This document shows, in pieces, positions 35,241 through 47,581 of a DNA stretch of 64,000 bases (positions are counted from its first letter, which is position 1; every line of letters starts with the position of its first letter). The DNA lies in contig NZ_VCQN01000004.1 of assembly GCF_005938125.1 (NCBI RefSeq), positions 248,001-312,000 on the forward strand, read 5' to 3'. The DNA comes from Bacillus sp. BHET2 (GTDB taxonomy: Bacteria > Bacillota > Bacilli > Bacillales > Bacillaceae_B). The notes beneath the pieces were generated by a model that did no database searches, was not told the origin of the DNA, and saw nothing but the letters and a program-made list of their open reading frames with translations. Made by a program: the position numbers and the translations under genes.

Positions 35241-36263
35241 ATGATTTCAATTTCAGATATTAAAAAAATCTATCAGTCAAAATCTGGACCGATTTCAGCC
35301 GTTGATGGTGTAAATATCGACATAGCTGAAGGAGAAATTTTCGGGGTGATTGGCTATAGCGGAGCTGGTAAAAGTACATTAATCCGTATGCTCAATGGCC
35401 TTGAGGTTCCAACGGAAGGAATCGTGGACGTGAATGGGCAAATCGTTTCTCAGGTAAAAGGAAAAAAGCTTAGGGAAGCAAGACAGTCCATAGGGATGAT
35501 CTTCCAGCATTTTAATCTTCTATGGTCACGGACCGTACTGGAAAACATTCAGTTCCCGTTGGAAATCGCCGGATTATCGAAGAAAGAAAGAGTTCAAAGG
35601 GCCAACGAACTTTTGAAACTAGTGGGCTTGGAAGGAAGAGGGGATGCATACCCGTCACAGTTGAGTGGTGGACAGAAGCAGCGGGTAGGAATAGCAAGAG
35701 CTCTTGCAAACAATCCTAATGTTCTTCTGTGTGATGAAGCAACTTCGGCATTAGATCCTCAGACTACCGACTCCATTCTGGATTTATTGGTGGATATTAA
35801 TAAACGCCTAGGGCTCACAATCGTCCTGATCACACATGAAATGCACGTGATTCAAAAGATTTGTCACCGTGTCGCGGTCATGGAGAAGGGGAAGGTTGTA
35901 GAACTCGGCGATGTTCTGGACGTGTTCCGGAATCCGCAAGAGAAGGTGACAAAGCGATTTGTGAAGGAAGTATCACAAAGGGAGGAAACGGGTGAAACCG
36001 TCGAACACCTTTTAGCTCAATATCCAAATGGGAAAGTTCTGAAACTTACGTTTGTAGGTGAAGCCACGGAACAACCTCTCATTACGAGTCTAATCAGAAA
36101 ATTCGACCTCGACGTCAATATCCTTCAAGGACAAATTTCCCAAACACAAAAAGGGGCATATGGAACATTGTTTGTCCATTTGGATGGGAAAGAACAAACC
36201 ATTCATGAAGCGGTTGCGTTTTCTGAGGAGCAGTTGGTTAAGGTGGAGGTGTTACGAGGATGA
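35241..36263 (+). CDS. metN: MetN: methionine ABC transporter ATPase
   Basis: ATP-binding subunit of the methionine importer, 340 residues. Walker A GYSGAGKST, Q-loop FQHFNLL, signature QLSGGQKQRVGIARAL and Walker B VLLCDEATSALD are all present. Residues about 260-340 are the NIL/ACT-like regulatory domain (LKLTFVGEATEQPLI, LDVNILQGQISQ) that binds methionine and inhibits transport. It is the first gene after the S-box and overlaps metP by four bases. Confidence 0.96.
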   Translation: MISISDIKKIYQSKSGPISAVDGVNIDIAEGEIFGVIGYSGAGKSTLIRMLNGLEVPTEGIVDVNGQIVSQVKGKKLREARQSIGMIFQHFNLLWSRTVLENIQFPLEIAGLSKKERVQRANELLKLVGLEGRGDAYPSQLSGGQKQRVGIARALANNPNVLLCDEATSALDPQTTDSILDLLVDINKRLGLTIVLITHEMHVIQKICHRVAVMEKGKVVELGDVLDVFRNPQEKVTKRFVKEVSQREETGETVEHLLAQYPNGKVLKLTFVGEATEQPLITSLIRKFDLDVNILQGQISQTQKGAYGTLFVHLDGKEQTIHEAVAFSEEQLVKVEVLRG

Positions 36264-36928
36264 TCGAAAGTGTATTTCCAAATGTGGATTGGGAGAAGAT
36301 GGGGGAAGCCACCTTTGAAACCCTCTATATGACTGGTATGTCAGTAATAATTACATTTGTATTAGGAATGATTCTAGGGGTTCTACTATTCCTTACTTCC
36401 AAAGAAAATTTATGGGAAAACAAACTCACATATACGATTACAAGTGCAGTGGTCAATGTATTTCGTTCGATTCCTTTCATTATATTAATCGTATTATTGA
36501 TCCCATTCACTAAATTTTTATTAGACACGATTCGTGGTGCGAATGCGGCACTTCCTGCTTTAATTATTGGAGCTGCGCCTTTCTATGCACGTATGGTTGA
36601 GATTGCTTTAAGAGAAGTGAACAAAGGAGTCGTCGAAGCAGCGAAAGCTATGGGGGCCAAAACGAGTACGATTATTTGGAAAGTGTTGATTCCAGAATCA
36701 ATGCCGGCATTGGTATCAGGAATCACCGTGACCGCGATCGCATTGGTTGGATACACGGCGATGGCAGGCGTTATCGGAGCAGGTGGTTTAGGGAACTTAG
36801 CCTATCTGGATGGGTTCCAAAGAAGCAGGGAAGATGTAACCTTTGCCGCCACCATTATGATTTTGCTCATTGTGTTTGCGATTCAAATTCTGGGTGATTT
36901 CTTTACAAATAAATTAGACAAACGATAA
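36260..36928 (+). CDS. metP: Methionine ABC transporter permease (MetP/MetI)
   Basis: Membrane subunit with five predicted helices, 222 residues. The EAA coupling loop is EAAKAMGAKTSTIIWKVLIPESMPALVSG. Its ATGA start overlaps the metN stop, so the two are translationally coupled. metQ follows after fifteen bases. Confidence 0.95.
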   Translation: MIESVFPNVDWEKMGEATFETLYMTGMSVIITFVLGMILGVLLFLTSKENLWENKLTYTITSAVVNVFRSIPFIILIVLLIPFTKFLLDTIRGANAALPALIIGAAPFYARMVEIALREVNKGVVEAAKAMGAKTSTIIWKVLIPESMPALVSGITVTAIALVGYTAMAGVIGAGGLGNLAYLDGFQRSREDVTFAATIMILLIVFAIQILGDFFTNKLDKR

Positions 36929-36943
36929 GAGGAGAGAATGAAA

Positions 36944-37768
36944 ATGAAAAAATGGATAGCAGGAATTGTGGCAGCAACAAGTATCTTTGGTTTAGCAGCA
37001 TGCGGGAGTGATTCAGGATCTGGAAGCAGCGACGAAAAGGAATTGGTAGTAGGAGCTTCAAATGTCCCACATGCAGAAATTCTTGAACAAGTAAAGCCAA
37101 TCTTAGAAGAGAAAGGCATCGACTTACAAATTGAAACATATCAAGACTATATCCTGCCAAATAAAGACCTCGATAATGGGGACCTTGATGCGAACTATTT
37201 CCAAACCACACCTTATATGGATTTGCAAATGAAAGAAAATAAATATGACTTTGTCAATGCAGGCGGAATTCATATTGAGCCAATTGGAGTCTATTCTAAG
37301 AAATACAAATCTCTTGAGGATTTACCAAAGGGTGCTACGATTTTAATGAGTAACTCTGTATCAGATCATGGACGTATCCTTACATTACTAGAGAAAAAAG
37401 GTCTGATTACGTTAAAGGATGGAGTGGAAAATACGCAGGCGCAACTTGAGGATATCAAAGAAAACCCTCAAAACCTCCAATTCGATTATGAATACGAGGC
37501 AGCCCTCCTTCCACAAATGTACGAAAACGAAGAAGGGGACGCGGTTGTGATCAATTCCAACTATGCCATTGATGCAGGCTTGAAACCTCTTGAAGATTCA
37601 ATTGCTATTGAAGATAGTAACTCTCCTTATGTGAACGTGATCGCTGTTAACAAAGGAGATGAAAAGAAAGAGGAAGTAAAAGCTTTGGTTGAAGCCCTGC
37701 ATTCAAAAGAAATTCAGGACTTTATTAATGAAGAGTGGGATGGAGCCGTAGTCCCGGTTACTGAATAA
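36944..37768 (+). CDS. metQ: MetQ: methionine-binding lipoprotein
   Basis: Surface lipoprotein delivering methionine to MetNP, about 274 residues, NlpA family. The signal peptide has lipobox GLAAC (Cys near residue 20) followed by a Gly/Ser linker. The mature domain has VVGASNVPHAEILEQVKPIL, DYILPNKDLDNGDLDANYFQ and NYAIDAGLKP. Of two adjacent ATGs, the one at 36944 is preferred because AGGAG is nine bases upstream (three for 36938). Confidence 0.95.
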   Translation: MKKWIAGIVAATSIFGLAACGSDSGSGSSDEKELVVGASNVPHAEILEQVKPILEEKGIDLQIETYQDYILPNKDLDNGDLDANYFQTTPYMDLQMKENKYDFVNAGGIHIEPIGVYSKKYKSLEDLPKGATILMSNSVSDHGRILTLLEKKGLITLKDGVENTQAQLEDIKENPQNLQFDYEYEAALLPQMYENEEGDAVVINSNYAIDAGLKPLEDSIAIEDSNSPYVNVIAVNKGDEKKEEVKALVEALHSKEIQDFINEEWDGAVVPVTE

Positions 37769-37775
37769 AAACAAG

Positions 37776-37811
37776 ATCCCGTTGCTGATTATGTTCAGTA
37801 TCGGGTTTTTT
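37776..37811 (+). terminator. metNPQ terminator
   Basis: Outer CCCG / CGGG and inner TGCTGA / TTCAGTA pairing, followed by seven T residues. Confidence 0.7.
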
Positions 37812-37904
37812 TAAAAGTGCATTTCACGTAATTTAATAACATAATCATGCCCCGATTTGCTCATACTACTTTCGATGAATATTTTTGAAATGGAGCTGAA
37901 TGAA

Positions 37905-38270
37905 ATGCAGATGGAACCACGAAACACAACAGAAGCTGCCCTCCTTGATTATAAAACGGGACTTGGAATCTTCACTGAAAAAATGCCTGAGCTTGCAGAG
38001 CATTATAATACATTTACGGAGCACTGCTTTAGAGAAGGCGTTCTTTCCAAAAAGGACAAGCAGTTGATTGCACTCGGAATCAGTCTTTACTCCCAAGATG
38101 AATATTGCATCATCTATCATACTAAAGGATGCCTAGATCAGGGGTGCTCTGAAGAAGAAATCCTTGAAGCTATCGGCGTAACAGCTGCATTCGGTGGAGG
38201 GGCGGTCATGAGCCAGGCCGTTACACTGGTTCAACAATCGATGCAGGATTTGAATCAACTAAAGCAATAG
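37905..38270 (+). CDS. yurZ: YurZ-like carboxymuconolactone decarboxylase (AhpD-fold) protein
   Basis: 121-residue helical protein of the CMD/AhpD family. EYCIIYHTKGCLDQGCSEEEILEAIGVTAAFGGGAVM matches the family core, but the classical redox CxxC is here C-x3-H, so only one of the two cysteines at that site is kept. ATG 37905 has GGAG nine bases upstream; earlier in-frame Met codons are upstream of the site. Its position beside metQ and the suf operon matches yurZ of B. subtilis. Confidence 0.82.
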   Translation: MQMEPRNTTEAALLDYKTGLGIFTEKMPELAEHYNTFTEHCFREGVLSKKDKQLIALGISLYSQDEYCIIYHTKGCLDQGCSEEEILEAIGVTAAFGGGAVMSQAVTLVQQSMQDLNQLKQ

Positions 38271-38281
38271 TCAGTCGAATT

Positions 38282-38306
38282 GAGAGGGAGAAATCCTTCT
38301 CTTTTT
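38282..38306 (+). terminator. yurZ terminator
   Basis: Arms GAGAGGGA / TCCTTCTC (one G-U), loop GAAA, then six T. Confidence 0.8.
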
Positions 38307-38475
38307 TATTGGGAAGTTCACACCTTTAATAATAAATATACATTTGGATTTATAAAATCTCACTAACACACTAGTAATTGGTAGTATAATGGCGGAATTT
38401 TGTGAAAACTTAATAATAAACCCTTGGTGTCATCACGGAAAGAAGAATTCAAGAAAAAATGGGAAAATACCGGTT

Positions 38476-38504
38476 TTGTCTTGTGAACCAGGGGGTAGTA
38501 TAGT
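38476..38504 (+). promoter_or_regulatory. Candidate promoter of a small gene
   Basis: TTGTCT, 17-bp spacer, TATAGT; the predicted start is near 38511, 28 bp before the putative ATT start codon. Confidence 0.5.
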
Positions 38505-38538
38505 TGTAAAGTAATTAAAAACCTGAAAGGAATGATTT

Positions 38539-38736
38539 ATTATCGACTCTCTTGAGAGTATCTCGTACACAAGTGAAATGGAGAAAGCAATGTATGGAGC
38601 CCATGGGATTGGTTATGAGGTGTACAAACGAAAGCATGAAGTCAGAATGCAAGTAGAGAAGAAAAGAGAGCAGGATTATAAGGAAAGCAGAAGAATGATT
38701 GCGGCACTTGATCGCAAGGTGCACGCTAATATATAA
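38539..38736 (+). CDS. Putative small protein with possible ATT start (65 aa)
   Basis: An open frame following a TGA at 38533 encodes a charged helical protein ending DRKVHANI, with a segment YKRKHEVRMQVEKKREQDYK predicted as coiled coil. AAAGG lies about eight bases before ATT 38539, a rare start codon (as in infC). The first ATG, at 38578, has no ribosome site and would give 52 residues. A candidate promoter precedes and a strong terminator follows, so an independent transcript is likely even though the start is uncertain. The protein family is not recognised. Confidence 0.5.
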   Translation: MIDSLESISYTSEMEKAMYGAHGIGYEVYKRKHEVRMQVEKKREQDYKESRRMIAALDRKVHANI

Positions 38737-38752
38737 TAAGGAAGAAAAAAGG

Positions 38753-38783
38753 AAACCAGTGTAGAAGATGCACTGGTTTTTTT
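38753..38783 (+). terminator. Terminator of the small gene
   Basis: Perfect nine-base arms AAACCAGTG / CACTGGTTT, then seven T residues in all. No other gene lies upstream to explain it. Bases 38784-38987 beyond hold no gene I can see. Confidence 0.85.
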
Positions 38784-38987
38784 ATTTTATAGAATTGACG
38801 AGTCCATGAATTCAGCTGGAAACGCCCTTGGAATGGACACTTGAATTTTTAAAAACAAAGCAACAGAGTTACGAAAATGTCCTTACTAAAATAGCTCAGC
38901 GGCAAGCTACATTTTTCCACCTGTTTAGGCCGACACTAGGAAGGGCTTCTAATGTAAGGGTATGACGATCTGGATAACCTGAAAAAG

Positions 38988-39016
38988 TTGATAATAGCTT
39001 TTATTTGTTATAAGAT
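38988..39016 (+). promoter_or_regulatory. Probable suf operon promoter
   Basis: TTGATA, 17-bp spacer, TAAGAT. A second possible pair is TTGTTA (39005) with TAAATT (39028). Two direct TGAGAAT copies (39022-39028 and 39034-39040) follow, 12 bp apart. Confidence 0.5.
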
Positions 39017-39092
39017 TGTAATGAGAATAAATTGAGAATGATTAAAGAATTTAATTCTTAAATTCATTATAAAGTCACGGAGGTAAATACAC

Positions 39093-39878
39093 ATGGCAGG
39101 TTCTACTTTAACAATTAAAGATCTTCATGTTGAGATTGAAGGAAAGGAAATCCTGAAAGGGGTTAACCTTGAAATTAAAGGTGGAGAAATCCACGCAGTA
39201 ATGGGACCAAATGGTACAGGTAAATCAACTTTATCTTCTGCTATCATGGGTCATCCAAAGTATGAAGTGACAAAGGGAAGCATCACGTTTGATGGGGAAG
39301 ATGTTCTTGAAATGGAAGTTGATGAGCGCGCTCGCGTAGGTCTATTCCTTGCAATGCAGTACCCAAGTGAAATCAATGGTGTAACGAACGCGGACTTCTT
39401 ACGTTCTGCAATCAACAGCCGTCGCGAGGAAGGCGAAGAAATTTCGCTTATGAAATTCATCCGCAAAATGGATTCTGAAATGGAATACCTTGAGATGGAC
39501 CCGGATATGGCTCAGCGTTACCTAAACGAAGGATTCTCAGGCGGAGAGAAAAAACGTAATGAAATCCTTCAACTAATGATGATTCAACCTAAAATCGCTA
39601 TCCTTGACGAGATTGATTCAGGTCTTGATATCGATGCTCTTAAAGTTGTTTCTAAAGGAATCAACAAAATGCGTGGGGAAGATTTCGGTTGCCTAATCAT
39701 CACTCACTATCAGCGTCTTCTTAACTACATCACTCCTGATCATGTTCACGTCATGATGCAAGGACGCATCGTGAAGTCAGGCGGAAAAGAATTAGCTCAA
39801 CGCCTTGAAGCAGAAGGATATGACTGGATTAAAGAAGAGTTAGGAATCAAAGACGAAACTGTTGGCCAAGAAGCGTAA
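39093..39878 (+). CDS. sufC: SufC: Fe-S cluster assembly ATPase
   Basis: ABC-type ATPase of the SufBCD scaffold, 261 residues, cytosolic. Walker A is GPNGTGKST, the signature is FSGGEKKRNEILQ and Walker B is IAILDEIDSGLDIDALKVV; the Asp-Glu-Ile-Asp form of Walker B is the SufC hallmark. It is the first gene of sufCDSUB, the main Fe-S machinery in Bacillaceae. The RBS is CGGAGGT. Confidence 0.97.
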   Translation: MAGSTLTIKDLHVEIEGKEILKGVNLEIKGGEIHAVMGPNGTGKSTLSSAIMGHPKYEVTKGSITFDGEDVLEMEVDERARVGLFLAMQYPSEINGVTNADFLRSAINSRREEGEEISLMKFIRKMDSEMEYLEMDPDMAQRYLNEGFSGGEKKRNEILQLMMIQPKIAILDEIDSGLDIDALKVVSKGINKMRGEDFGCLIITHYQRLLNYITPDHVHVMMQGRIVKSGGKELAQRLEAEGYDWIKEELGIKDETVGQEA

Positions 39879-39895
39879 GTGTTAGGGGGATGAAA

Positions 39896-42865
<2,970 letters not shown>

Positions 42866-42903
42866 GCTCTTCTCCAACTCTATTTATGAATGGAGGAATC
42901 AAC

Positions 42904-44301
42904 ATGGCTAAGAAGATGCCAGAGATCGGAGACTACAAATACGGTTTTAGTGATAAAGACGTATCTATTTTCCGTTCTAAACGTGGTTTAACGAGAGAAA
43001 TCGTAGAAGAAATTTCTCGTATGAAAGATGAGCCTAAGTGGATGCTTGATTTCCGTTTGAAGTCACTTGAGCATTTCTATAATATGCCTATGCCTCAATG
43101 GGGCGGAGATATGCAGGAACTGAACTTTGATGAAATCACATACTATGTGAAGCCATCAGAAAAGTCAGAGCGCAGCTGGGATGAAGTGCCTGAAGAAATC
43201 AAACAAACGTTTGATAAATTAGGTATTCCAGAAGCAGAGCAAAAATATCTTGCAGGGGTTTCTGCACAGTATGAATCAGAAGTTGTATACCACAACATGC
43301 AATCAGATCTTGAAGATATGGGAATCGTTTTCAAAGATACAGATTCTGCTCTTAAAGAAAATGAAGAACTGTTCCGTGAGCACTTTGGGAAGGTTATTCC
43401 TCCTACGGATAACAAGTTCTCTGCCCTGAACTCGGCTGTTTGGTCCGGTGGATCTTTCATCTACGTTCCAAAAGGAATTAAAGTGGATACACCACTTCAA
43501 GCATACTTCCGTATTAACTCGGAAAACATGGGTCAATTCGAACGTACACTAATCATCGTCGATGAAGGCGCAAGCGTTCATTATGTTGAAGGTTGTACGG
43601 CACCGGTTTACACAACGAATTCACTTCACTCAGCTGTTGTTGAAATCATCATCAAGAAAGATGCGTACTGCCGTTATACGACGATTCAAAACTGGGCTAA
43701 CAACGTGTTCAACCTGGTTACGAAGCGTGCGGTTTGTGAAGCGAATGCAACAATGGAATGGGTAGATGGAAACATCGGTTCGAAACTAACGATGAAATAC
43801 CCAGCTGTTATTCTTAAAGGTGAAGGCGCTCGTGGTATGACACTATCCATTGCACTTGCGGGTAAAGGTCAGCATCAGGATGCCGGAGCGAAAATGATTC
43901 ACCTGGCACCGAATACTTCTTCTACGATCGTTTCTAAATCCATCTCCAAACATGGTGGTAAAGTAACGTACCGTGGAATTGTACACTTTGGCCGTAAAGC
44001 GGAAGGTGCGCGCTCAAATATTGAGTGTGACACACTAATCATGGATAACCAGTCTACTTCTGATACAATTCCTTATAATGAAATTCTTAACGATAACATC
44101 TCGTTAGAACACGAAGCGAAGGTATCGAAAGTATCTGAAGAACAATTATTCTATCTTATGAGCCGTGGTATTTCAGAGGTAGAAGCAACAGAAATGATCG
44201 TAATGGGCTTCATCGAACCATTTACGAAAGAACTTCCAATGGAATACGCAGTTGAAATGAACCGTCTGATCAAGTTCGAAATGGAAGGTTCAATCGGTTA
44301 A
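42904..44301 (+). CDS. sufB: SufB: Fe-S cluster assembly scaffold subunit
   Basis: 465-residue main scaffold of the SufBCD complex. Segments [55 protein letters not shown] (conserved Cys) and [25 protein letters not shown] are diagnostic. ATG 42904 follows TGGAGG by ten bases; the frame back to 42805 overlaps sufU and is not coding. It is the last gene of the operon, ended by a terminator. Confidence 0.97.
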   Translation: MAKKMPEIGDYKYGFSDKDVSIFRSKRGLTREIVEEISRMKDEPKWMLDFRLKSLEHFYNMPMPQWGGDMQELNFDEITYYVKPSEKSERSWDEVPEEIKQTFDKLGIPEAEQKYLAGVSAQYESEVVYHNMQSDLEDMGIVFKDTDSALKENEELFREHFGKVIPPTDNKFSALNSAVWSGGSFIYVPKGIKVDTPLQAYFRINSENMGQFERTLIIVDEGASVHYVEGCTAPVYTTNSLHSAVVEIIIKKDAYCRYTTIQNWANNVFNLVTKRAVCEANATMEWVDGNIGSKLTMKYPAVILKGEGARGMTLSIALAGKGQHQDAGAKMIHLAPNTSSTIVSKSISKHGGKVTYRGIVHFGRKAEGARSNIECDTLIMDNQSTSDTIPYNEILNDNISLEHEAKVSKVSEEQLFYLMSRGISEVEATEMIVMGFIEPFTKELPMEYAVEMNRLIKFEMEGSIG

Positions 44302-44312
44302 TCATATAACTC

Positions 44313-44348
44313 AAACTCCCTTGATGGATTCATCAGGGGAGTTTTTTT
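44313..44348 (+). terminator. suf operon terminator
   Basis: Twelve-base arms ACTCCCTTGATG / CATCAGGGGAGT (one mismatch), then seven T. Confidence 0.9.
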
Positions 44349-44456
44349 CTATTCGGAATAAATGACTATGATTCTTTCCTCAATCAATTCAAACATAAGA
44401 ATTTCCATTTCTCATATGATAAAATGGACATGTTCTAATAAAGCAGGTGAATGCGG

Positions 44457-45299
44457 ATGATATACATAGGCGTTACGGGCTGGGGAGATCATGACACTCT
44501 CTATAAGAATGTGTCCCCCAGAGATAAATTAAAAGAGTACGGAGCACATTTTCCAATCGTAGAGGTGGACACGACATTCTATGCCGTCCAGCCTATTCGA
44601 AATGCTGAAAAATGGGTGAAAGAAACACCAGAGGGCTTTAAATTCATTGTAAAAGCTTATCAAGGGATGACCGGACATCAGAGAGGGGAAATCCCTTTCG
44701 AAACAAAGGAAGAGATGTTCAAAGCCTTTAAGGAATCTCTAGCTCCATATGTAGACGGAGGGAAATTAGCGATGGTACTTCTTCAATTTCCCCCATGGTA
44801 CGAGTGTAAAAAGGAGAATGTCGACTATATCCGGTACTGCAGGGAGCAGTTGAAAGGACTTCCACTAGCGCTTGAGTTCCGACATCAAAGCTGGTTCAGA
44901 CCACAATTTCGGGACAAAACGTTAGCCTTTATGGAAAAGGAAGAATGGATCCATAGCATTTGTGATGAACCCCAAGCAGGCGATGGATCTGTGCCCCGGG
45001 TGTTGGAAGCCACTGAAAGGCAAGCGACACTTATTCGTTTTCACGGAAGGAATCTGTATGGATGGAACAAACCAAATGGTGAAGACTGGAGAGAGGTCCG
45101 CTATTTGTATCGTTATAATCGTGCCGAACTTGAGGAATGGATTCCACATATTCATCAATTGCACGAACGTTCTAAGGATCTTTATATTTTATTTAATAAT
45201 AATTCTGGTGGAGACGCCGCTGATAATGCGAAAGAGTTGATCGAATTATTGGGGATTGAATATGAAGGACTCGCACCGAAGCAACTAGATTTATTTTAG
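44457..45299 (+). CDS. yunF: YunF-like DUF72 protein
   Basis: 280-residue TIM-barrel-like cytosolic protein of the DUF72 family. Family marks are IGVTGWGDHDTLY at the start, VEVDTTFYAV, GGKLAMVLLQFPPW, LEFRHQSWF and LYILFNNNSGGDAADNA. Biochemical function is unknown. ATG 44457 is chosen because AGGTGA lies six bases before it; ATG 44451 touches the site. It starts a run with yunE, yunD and yunC. Confidence 0.88.
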   Translation: MIYIGVTGWGDHDTLYKNVSPRDKLKEYGAHFPIVEVDTTFYAVQPIRNAEKWVKETPEGFKFIVKAYQGMTGHQRGEIPFETKEEMFKAFKESLAPYVDGGKLAMVLLQFPPWYECKKENVDYIRYCREQLKGLPLALEFRHQSWFRPQFRDKTLAFMEKEEWIHSICDEPQAGDGSVPRVLEATERQATLIRFHGRNLYGWNKPNGEDWREVRYLYRYNRAELEEWIPHIHQLHERSKDLYILFNNNSGGDAADNAKELIELLGIEYEGLAPKQLDLF

Positions 45300-45320
45300 C
45301 TGACAGGAGATGAAAGATCG

Positions 45321-46145
45321 ATGGAATGGATTGTTCTTCTATCAATTGGACTTTTTGCAGGCGCAATAGGAGCCCTTGTTGGTTTAGGAGGGGGCGTCAT
45401 CATTGTCCCGGCCCTGATCTATTTTGGGTCATATACAGGCTTTATAGAAGGAATGACCCCTCAGACAGCAGTAGGTACTTCATTAGTCATAATGATTTTC
45501 ACAGGGTTATCATCGACACTCGCCTATTTAAAGCATAAAACGGTCGATTATAAAAGCGGCTTGATATTCTTTGCAGGCAGCGGACCTGGTTCCATACTCG
45601 GAGCATGGGTGAACAAAGGTTTAAATATGGAAAGCTTTAATCTTTATTTTGGTATCTTTATGATACTGATCGCCATCATTCTAATGATCCGAAACAAAAT
45701 AAAACCAATCGAAAAATTCAAGAACGCTTCCTTTCAAAGGGAATTCACCGATCCAAGTGGAGATACCTTTCGTTATGGGTATCCTCCTCTATTAGGAGTA
45801 TCCATTGCATTTATTGTAGGATTTACCTCTGGCTTATTCGGCATTGGGGGAGGATCATTGATGGTACCTGCCATGATCTTGATCTTTTTATTCCCACCGC
45901 ATGTAGCCGTTGCGACATCCATGTTTATGATTTTTCTCTCTGCTTTGGTCAGTTCGGGCACACATGTCATGTTCGGGAATGTGAAGTGGTTGTATGCTCT
46001 TGCCCTCATTCCAGGAGCCTGGATCGGGGCAAAGTTCGGAGCTTATTTAAATACAAAGCTTGAATCGAAAGTATTGGTAAGTGTACTCCGCATGATATTA
46101 ATATTATTGGGAATTCGATTGATATACCAGGGGATAACGGGATAA
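45321..46145 (+). CDS. yunE: YunE: TSUP-family (TauE/SafE) permease
   Basis: 274-residue membrane protein with about eight helices in two repeats. Each repeat has the Gly-rich motif of the family: GALVGLGGGVIIVPAL near residue 16 and SGLFGIGGGSLMVPAMIL near 172. Members move sulfite, sulfoacetate or other sulfur/organic anions; the substrate here is unknown. It lies 21 bp after yunF. Confidence 0.88.
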   Translation: MEWIVLLSIGLFAGAIGALVGLGGGVIIVPALIYFGSYTGFIEGMTPQTAVGTSLVIMIFTGLSSTLAYLKHKTVDYKSGLIFFAGSGPGSILGAWVNKGLNMESFNLYFGIFMILIAIILMIRNKIKPIEKFKNASFQREFTDPSGDTFRYGYPPLLGVSIAFIVGFTSGLFGIGGGSLMVPAMILIFLFPPHVAVATSMFMIFLSALVSSGTHVMFGNVKWLYALALIPGAWIGAKFGAYLNTKLESKVLVSVLRMILILLGIRLIYQGITG

Positions 46146-46172
46146 TATACCTCCAATAGGAGTGAACGAGTA

Positions 46173-47525
46173 ATGAGAGAAACTATTCATATTTATCATA
46201 CAAATGATCTTCACAGTCATTTAGAGCATTGGTCAAGAATTAGGAATTTTTTGAAAATGAGGAAGCAGTGGCATGAAGGCGAAGGTGAGTCTGTTTATCT
46301 ATTTGATATCGGGGATCACGTAGACCGCTGGCACCCTTTAAGTGAAGCGACGTTAGGAAAAGGAAATATTAAATTATTAAATGAAGTTGGATTTGACGCT
46401 GTCACGATTGGCAACAACGAAGGAATCACATTGGACTATGATGATCTGAATAGTCTTTATGACGACGCTGAATTTCACGTCATTGTAGGGAATCTACTAG
46501 ATCGCTCATTGAAGCTTCCTAGTTGGGTGAAAACGCACCATATCTATCAAACGAATAGCGGGATAAAAATCGGGGTATTGGGATTAACGGCTTATTTCAA
46601 GCCATTTTATGAAGCACTCGGGTGGAATATCACATCTCCAATGGAAGAACTTGAGAAATTAGTTCAAGATCTTCACCCCCACGTCGATATGATTATTCTT
46701 CTTTCGCATTTAGGTATAAGAGATGACGAGCTGATTGCAAGCCAATTCCCGGAGATCGACGTTATTCTTGGCGCACATACCCATCATGTATTGCACCAGG
46801 GGAAAGAAATGAATGGCACCATGCTCGGAGCTGCAGGGAAATATGGCCACTTTGTCGGACATATGGTGATTGAGCTTGACGTTGCCACGAGAAAAATCAT
46901 GGACAAAAAAGCACATCTGTATGTGCAAGAGGAATTGCCATACGTGGAAAAAGAGGACGAGGAGTGTGCACAATGGTTTCAAGAGGGCGAGGAATTATTA
47001 AATCAGGAAGTGACCCGGTTAAAGACACACTTACCTGTTGACTGGTTTCAACCCTCCCCGCTTCCGAAAATGTTATGTGATGCCCTTGCAGCGTGGTGCG
47101 GGTCAGATTGTGCCTTTCTAAATTCAGGACTGCTCTTGGATGGGCTAGAAGAAGGAGTAGTGACAAAGCAAGACTTGCACCGGATTCTTCCTCACCCTAT
47201 CAATCCATGCCTCATCACTATGAAGGGGGCGGAGTTAAAGGAAATCATTAAACAAACATGGAATGAAGAGTGGCCACATCTTCAAGTGAAAGGATTAGGT
47301 TTCAGAGGGAAAGTGATGGGGACGTTTGTGTACACGAATATTCAATGGGAGGGCCATGAAGTCTTAATTGACCACAAGCCCATTGTACCTGAAAAGGTGT
47401 ACAAGCTTGCCTTACCGGATATGTTCACTTTCGGTCACTTCTTTCCCGATCTTAAACGATTGGAAAAAAAGTACTTTATGCCTGAGTTTTTACGAGATAT
47501 TCTTCAGTGGAAATTAAAGCAGTAG
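46173..47525 (+). CDS. yunD: YunD: 5'-nucleotidase/metallophosphoesterase
   Basis: 450-residue two-domain enzyme without a signal peptide, hence cytosolic. The N-terminal calcineurin-like domain shows metal ligands in YHTNDLHSHLEHW, DIGDHVDRW, GNNEG and ILGAHTHH. The C-terminal domain (about 270-450) is the 5'-nucleotidase substrate domain (AFLNSGLLLDGLEEG). It probably hydrolyses UDP-sugars or nucleotides. Confidence 0.9.
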   Translation: MRETIHIYHTNDLHSHLEHWSRIRNFLKMRKQWHEGEGESVYLFDIGDHVDRWHPLSEATLGKGNIKLLNEVGFDAVTIGNNEGITLDYDDLNSLYDDAEFHVIVGNLLDRSLKLPSWVKTHHIYQTNSGIKIGVLGLTAYFKPFYEALGWNITSPMEELEKLVQDLHPHVDMIILLSHLGIRDDELIASQFPEIDVILGAHTHHVLHQGKEMNGTMLGAAGKYGHFVGHMVIELDVATRKIMDKKAHLYVQEELPYVEKEDEECAQWFQEGEELLNQEVTRLKTHLPVDWFQPSPLPKMLCDALAAWCGSDCAFLNSGLLLDGLEEGVVTKQDLHRILPHPINPCLITMKGAELKEIIKQTWNEEWPHLQVKGLGFRGKVMGTFVYTNIQWEGHEVLIDHKPIVPEKVYKLALPDMFTFGHFFPDLKRLEKKYFMPEFLRDILQWKLKQ

Positions 47526-47546
47526 AGGAATCACCGTTTTCCGATC

Positions 47547-47572
47547 CCCTTCATACATATGAATGAAGGGAG
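47547..47572 (+). promoter_or_regulatory. Hairpin overlapping the yunC ribosome site
   Basis: CCCTTCAT (47547-47554) pairs with ATGAAGGG (47563-47570), loop 8. The right arm contains most of the AAGGGAG ribosome site (47566-47572) of yunC. Confidence 0.5.
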
Positions 47573-47581
47573 CGATGACAC

